From positions 4,990,001 to 5,054,000 of the forward strand of contig NZ_CP026681.1 of NCBI RefSeq assembly GCF_002949735.1: a stretch of 64,000 nt of DNA, read 5' to 3'. Position 1 is the stretch's first letter, and each line of letters opens with the position of its first letter. The position numbers were made by a program, and so were the translations under genes. Source of the DNA: Nostoc sp. 'Peltigera membranacea cyanobiont' N6 (GTDB lineage: Bacteria > Cyanobacteriota > Cyanobacteriia > Cyanobacteriales > Nostocaceae). Below the pieces are notes generated by a model that had not been told where the DNA came from, ran no database searches, and worked only from the letters and a program-made list of their open reading frames with translations. This document shows positions 61,126 through 64,000 of this stretch, in pieces.

Positions 61126-62163
61126 TTAAATAGAAACTACACTAAGGTCTATGCAACCTTTGCAGGCAGGGTATTTAAGTGTAGAGATCACATTTTCATG
61201 TTCTGCCTCTTTTTCTCGTTTCCATGTACCCGAAGTTTCTGTAAGAATAGTAGTTTCTCCTGCACATAATTGCTGTTTTTCCAAACCTGATTTACCCATT
61301 GAAATACGTTCGCTAGCTGAGTGTACGCATGAACGGGTCACTTCTGTACAGATAAATTGTTCCAACCGTTTAGATGTATCGTTTTTTAGGCTTAATAGTA
61401 AGCTAAAAAGTTCTGGTACAACGTGGCCATATTTATTGTTACTACCAACAGATAAAACTGCTATTTCTGGATCAATAGCTTCTAATAATTGCCTGAGGTC
61501 ATCTCCATTTTTGGGGTATGCCCCGTGATGAGGAATTTTAACAATGTTCGCGCTCAGTTCATTAGGCTGGCAAATATCAATACATTCCTTGAGTCCATCG
61601 CCCTCAATATCTGCAAGTAGCAAAGCTGCGAAATTACCATAAGTGGCACGTAATACAACAGATATTTCATTATCCCTACCTCTAATAGTTGCAAGATGAT
61701 CCTGAGCGTACAAAAGCCCTGGGTGTAAAATATGGATTTCTAAATCTCCTTGGGTATATGGATTAGAACCACGAGTAGCTTCTATAAAATTAATGATATT
61801 TTTCTGTTCCCATTGCCTAAGGCGTAGCAGGGCATCTTCAAGCCTTTTATTAGATGCTCTGTCAGCAGATACTTTTTTCCTCGCTTCTTTATAAACTTCG
61901 TAAGGAAGGCAAAGAGTTCCTATTGTTCCACCACGTTTTAGCCAATTATCAAGAAACGTAACCAAATCTTCTAGTGATGGAAAATGGTCTCGATGTTCAT
62001 GGGTAATATAAATTCTGCTAATGACATTTGCTTTGTTATTCTGTAACCACTTAAGAAGGATGGGTATCTTATGTAAGTCAATAATAACAACAGAACTGCT
62101 ATCAGCACGTATAACGATGGTATCAGCATTGCCTACAGGTAAAAAAGCTAACTCACAAGTCAT
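61126..62163 (-). CDS. metallo-beta-lactamase-fold hydrolase, cargo
   Basis: 345 residues. The motif THEHRDH (H55, H57, D59, H60) is the di-metal-binding signature, followed by later ligands in LLLADIEGDG and KIPHHGAYPKN, as in ComEC/Rec2-type or other DNA/RNA-linked MBL proteins. The N-terminus ELAFLPVGNADTIVIRADSSSVVIIDLHKIP is the normal start of that group. C-terminal residues (CxGCIDLSVVSI) contain a Cys-rich end. It starts 9 bp after the methylase stop, so is in one operon with it. Such pairs occur in defence islands; the role (nuclease, phosphodiesterase) is inferred from fold only. Confidence 0.85.
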   Translation of the reverse strand: MTCELAFLPVGNADTIVIRADSSSVVIIDLHKIPILLKWLQNNKANVISRIYITHEHRDHFPSLEDLVTFLDNWLKRGGTIGTLCLPYEVYKEARKKVSADRASNKRLEDALLRLRQWEQKNIINFIEATRGSNPYTQGDLEIHILHPGLLYAQDHLATIRGRDNEISVVLRATYGNFAALLLADIEGDGLKECIDICQPNELSANIVKIPHHGAYPKNGDDLRQLLEAIDPEIAVLSVGSNNKYGHVVPELFSLLLSLKNDTSKRLEQFICTEVTRSCVHSASERISMGKSGLEKQQLCAGETTILTETSGTWKREKEAEHENVISTLKYPACKGCIDLSVVSI

Positions 62164-62172
62164 AAAAATATT

Positions 62173-64000
62173 TTACGTCTCTATCCCTAGTTCTTCAGTC
62201 AGTTCTTCGTCAGTTAAGTAGGGACGAGGTGTGTGGCGAAAGCGTCTAATAGCCCAAGGACGTTGAGCAAGTTCCGCGAAAGTCTCTACATCTTCACTGA
62301 GTTCTGCTTCAAACACTGTACCATCAAGTGCCCAACCAGGAATCTCTGGCAAAATCGGTAGCCATTCTTCTCGATTATCATCCATTAGCCCATTTAAATA
62401 AAGGCGAATTTGACTATTATCTTCGGATATTTCTAAAACTTGACCACGTACCGTAAATGTGGACTTTGTTCGTTCCGATTTCCAATCCTCTAATTCTGGA
62501 GGAATTCCTGTTCGGGCTATTTCCATCCAGCTAGGATTCCCATATGATTCTTCTACCAGTTTGTCTAATTGCTCACGCATTTCATCTGGTTGAGTTATAG
62601 GAAGATAATTTTGATCCCGTAAAATAATTTGCTCGGTGATTTTAATAATTCGCAAGTCTATAGTTTGCGGTAACTGAATTTTACAAAGTTCATCTAATGT
62701 TATTTCATGTGTTTTACGTCCAATTAAAGAGAGTGCATTACATATCCTTGATGTAAGGATACCTAGAAGCCATAATATTTGCTGTTTGTAGTCAAGTTGT
62801 TCCCATCCTTTAGGAAATCTATCGTTCTCATATCCTTGAACATACTTACCTGCCTCCTGTGCGGGAAGAACACAAAATATATTGTTATCAGGACAAAGAC
62901 CAATATTATCCAGTTGAGCAGCAAGAGGATATACAGATCCACGATTAACTTTTCGTCCAATAAATATTTTTGGTAAATCCAAAAGTTGAGCATTTTCTAA
63001 TCGAGAACTTTCTAGGTATTCTCTTCCATACCTCAGCCAACGCTCTTGCTCAGGAACTCTTTTTGGATCTGCCCATAACCGTTTTTTATCACGCCACTTC
63101 ATGCGCCAGTTAAGCTTACACATAGTATTAGGCGGACATTCACTAACTGGTTTATAGTGTTTGCTAGGAGTTACACCATTAAAAACAAAGAAAAGTTTTC
63201 CTAAAGAAATAGTAGGAACAGTAATATTTATTGGTGGTGCTGTAATTGATGCCCAATTATTGTTATCAGAATCAGAATTTAATTGTGCAATCCAAGTTTT
63301 ACCAAGAAAACCGTTATCACGAGTATCAGGACTCTTCATTTGAGAAAAAATTGCCCGTGCAGCAGTTGGTAGTATTATTTGAGGCTTGCCCACACTACCC
63401 AAAACAACACACACATCTTGGTTTGCATCAATTCCTACATTACCTGCCGGACATTGCCATACTTCAAAGATGTGACAATATTCAGCCAGTAACTTTCTCG
63501 CATTTGCTATGCCATGACTTGAAGCTGTTAAAAAAGATTGAGGCAGGATGAAAGCAAACTGAGTATCTTTTTCTAACCAGCCTAAAACTGTTTCTATAAA
63601 TTTTGCTGATCGTTGAGTATTGCCATCTTCTGCAAAAGGAGGGTTTGCAACAATAACACGCGGCTTGATGCCTATATTTTCCCTAGTTAACTTCTCATAG
63701 TCTTTATGGGAAAAGTGAGAAGGGAAGGGAAACGGAACATCCTTACCGAGCGACTCTCTTGCTAAGGTGTATCGAAGTTGTGTTACTAAATCAGCATATT
63801 GATCTAAATCATTACCTGCAACGTGCTGTGCAAGATAAAGCCTTCGTTCTTTAATATCTTCTGGAATATCAGACATTCCTGCAAGACGAGACGTAGCAGC
63901 CAATAAGAGACTACCTGAACCTGCTGCTGGGTCAAAAATTACTCTTTCCTCTGGACGTAGGCGTTCTAAAGGAAGTAACTCAAGCATACGTTCAGCGATC
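62173..64000 (-). CDS. N6-adenine DNA methylase, N-terminus beyond the window
   Basis: At least 608 residues; the frame continues upstream past 64000, so the start is not seen (the ATG at 63987 is internal). Motif I FDPAAGSGSLLLAAT and motif IV VIVANPPFAE (NPPF) place it with gamma-class adenine methyltransferases of type I/IIG restriction systems. The C-terminal half (from about residue 260: ISLGKLFFVFNGVTPSKHYKP..CKLNWRMKW) looks like a target-recognition region, followed by a basic-acidic tail (SEDVETFAELAQRPWAIRRFRHTPRPYLTDEEL). It may be a type IIG-like enzyme or the methylase of a larger system whose other genes lie upstream. It forms an operon with the MBL-fold gene. Confidence 0.9.
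   Translation of the reverse strand, partial: IAERMLELLPLERLRPEERVIFDPAAGSGSLLLAATSRLAGMSDIPEDIKERRLYLAQHVAGNDLDQYADLVTQLRYTLARESLGKDVPFPFPSHFSHKDYEKLTRENIGIKPRVIVANPPFAEDGNTQRSAKFIETVLGWLEKDTQFAFILPQSFLTASSHGIANARKLLAEYCHIFEVWQCPAGNVGIDANQDVCVVLGSVGKPQIILPTAARAIFSQMKSPDTRDNGFLGKTWIAQLNSDSDNNNWASITAPPINITVPTISLGKLFFVFNGVTPSKHYKPVSECPPNTMCKLNWRMKWRDKKRLWADPKRVPEQERWLRYGREYLESSRLENAQLLDLPKIFIGRKVNRGSVYPLAAQLDNIGLCPDNNIFCVLPAQEAGKYVQGYENDRFPKGWEQLDYKQQILWLLGILTSRICNALSLIGRKTHEITLDELCKIQLPQTIDLRIIKITEQIILRDQNYLPITQPDEMREQLDKLVEESYGNPSWMEIARTGIPPELEDWKSERTKSTFTVRGQVLEISEDNSQIRLYLNGLMDDNREEWLPILPEIPGWALDGTVFEAELSEDVETFAELAQRPWAIRRFRHTPRPYLTDEELTEELGIET

Larger units (their letters stand above)
57663..64000. 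mobile_element. degenerate type V-K CAST-like transposon (continues past window)
   Basis: Left end, intact tnsB, no tnsC, two tniQ 3' fragments, a regulator module and restriction/defence-type cargo form one segment from 57663 to beyond 64000. The right end, cas12k, tracrRNA and CRISPR are not in the window and may or may not exist. Without tnsC it should not transpose by itself. Confidence 0.75.

Noticed and set aside
61088..64000. CRISPR array or cas12k
   Set aside because: No repeat-spacer pattern and no Cas12k-like reading frame is present; the element is cut by the window edge.

Overview
The window is chromosomal DNA from a filamentous, heterocyst-type cyanobacterium of the Nostoc/Anabaena group. 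Evidence: very frequent HIP1 octamers (GCGATCGC); a photosystem I psaM gene; many PAS/GAF histidine kinases; PEP-CTERM proteins; a WD40-NTPase; heptanucleotide tandem repeats (GGGGACT, AATGCCC); and a cobN / peptidoglycan-binding gene / furA / sigC order that matches, from memory, alr1689-alr1690-furA-sigC of Anabaena PCC 7120. No rRNA, tRNA or CRISPR array was seen.

Layout. 1-9.7 kb: a partial alpha/beta hydrolase, an SDR, a glutathione peroxidase, a PG-binding/HEAT membrane protein, a DMT exporter, a D-ribulokinase-like kinase, psaM followed by a strong nested hairpin, and a TPR protein. 10-17.8 kb: a GST, YajQ, MAPEG, a DprA-like protein, a BioD/DRTGG protein, an aldo/keto reductase, a PEP-CTERM protein, a broken DUF4188 gene and several palindromic repeats. 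18.3-24.7 kb: a minus-strand signalling operon (GAF histidine kinase, 1250-residue multi-PAS hybrid kinase, single-domain receiver). 25-45 kb: a fatty-acid-hydroxylase-like protein, a small RHH protein, a large HTH-NTPase-14xWD40 protein beside two MITE-like elements, an SGNH esterase, a KAS III-like/ThDP-enzyme pair, a lytic transglycosylase, two methyltransferases, a LysR regulator divergent from a CadD-like transporter, and small or relic genes. 45-57.5 kb: a GAF kinase whose GAF resembles cyanobacteriochromes, cobN carrying several in-frame repeat insertions, a PG-binding protein convergent with furA, then sigC, gpsA and lipA.

57.55-64 kb: the accessory end. Downstream of lipA lies the left end of a Tn7-like element of the type V-K CRISPR-associated transposon kind. 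It has TnsB-type repeats and an intact tnsB close to that of the Anabaena cylindrica element. tnsC is absent and tniQ survives only as two 3' fragments on either side of a small gene, a palindrome-rich control region and an XRE-type regulator. Cargo follows: a metallo-beta-lactamase-fold hydrolase and an N6-adenine DNA methylase (cut by the window edge), which looks like a defence module. A second TGTACA-bounded end-like segment of about 115 bp abuts the left end. The right end, and any cas12k or CRISPR, would lie outside the window.

A recurrent theme is repeat DNA inside genes: cobN, a histidine kinase and a LysR gene all carry in-frame insertions of repeats that elsewhere sit between genes.
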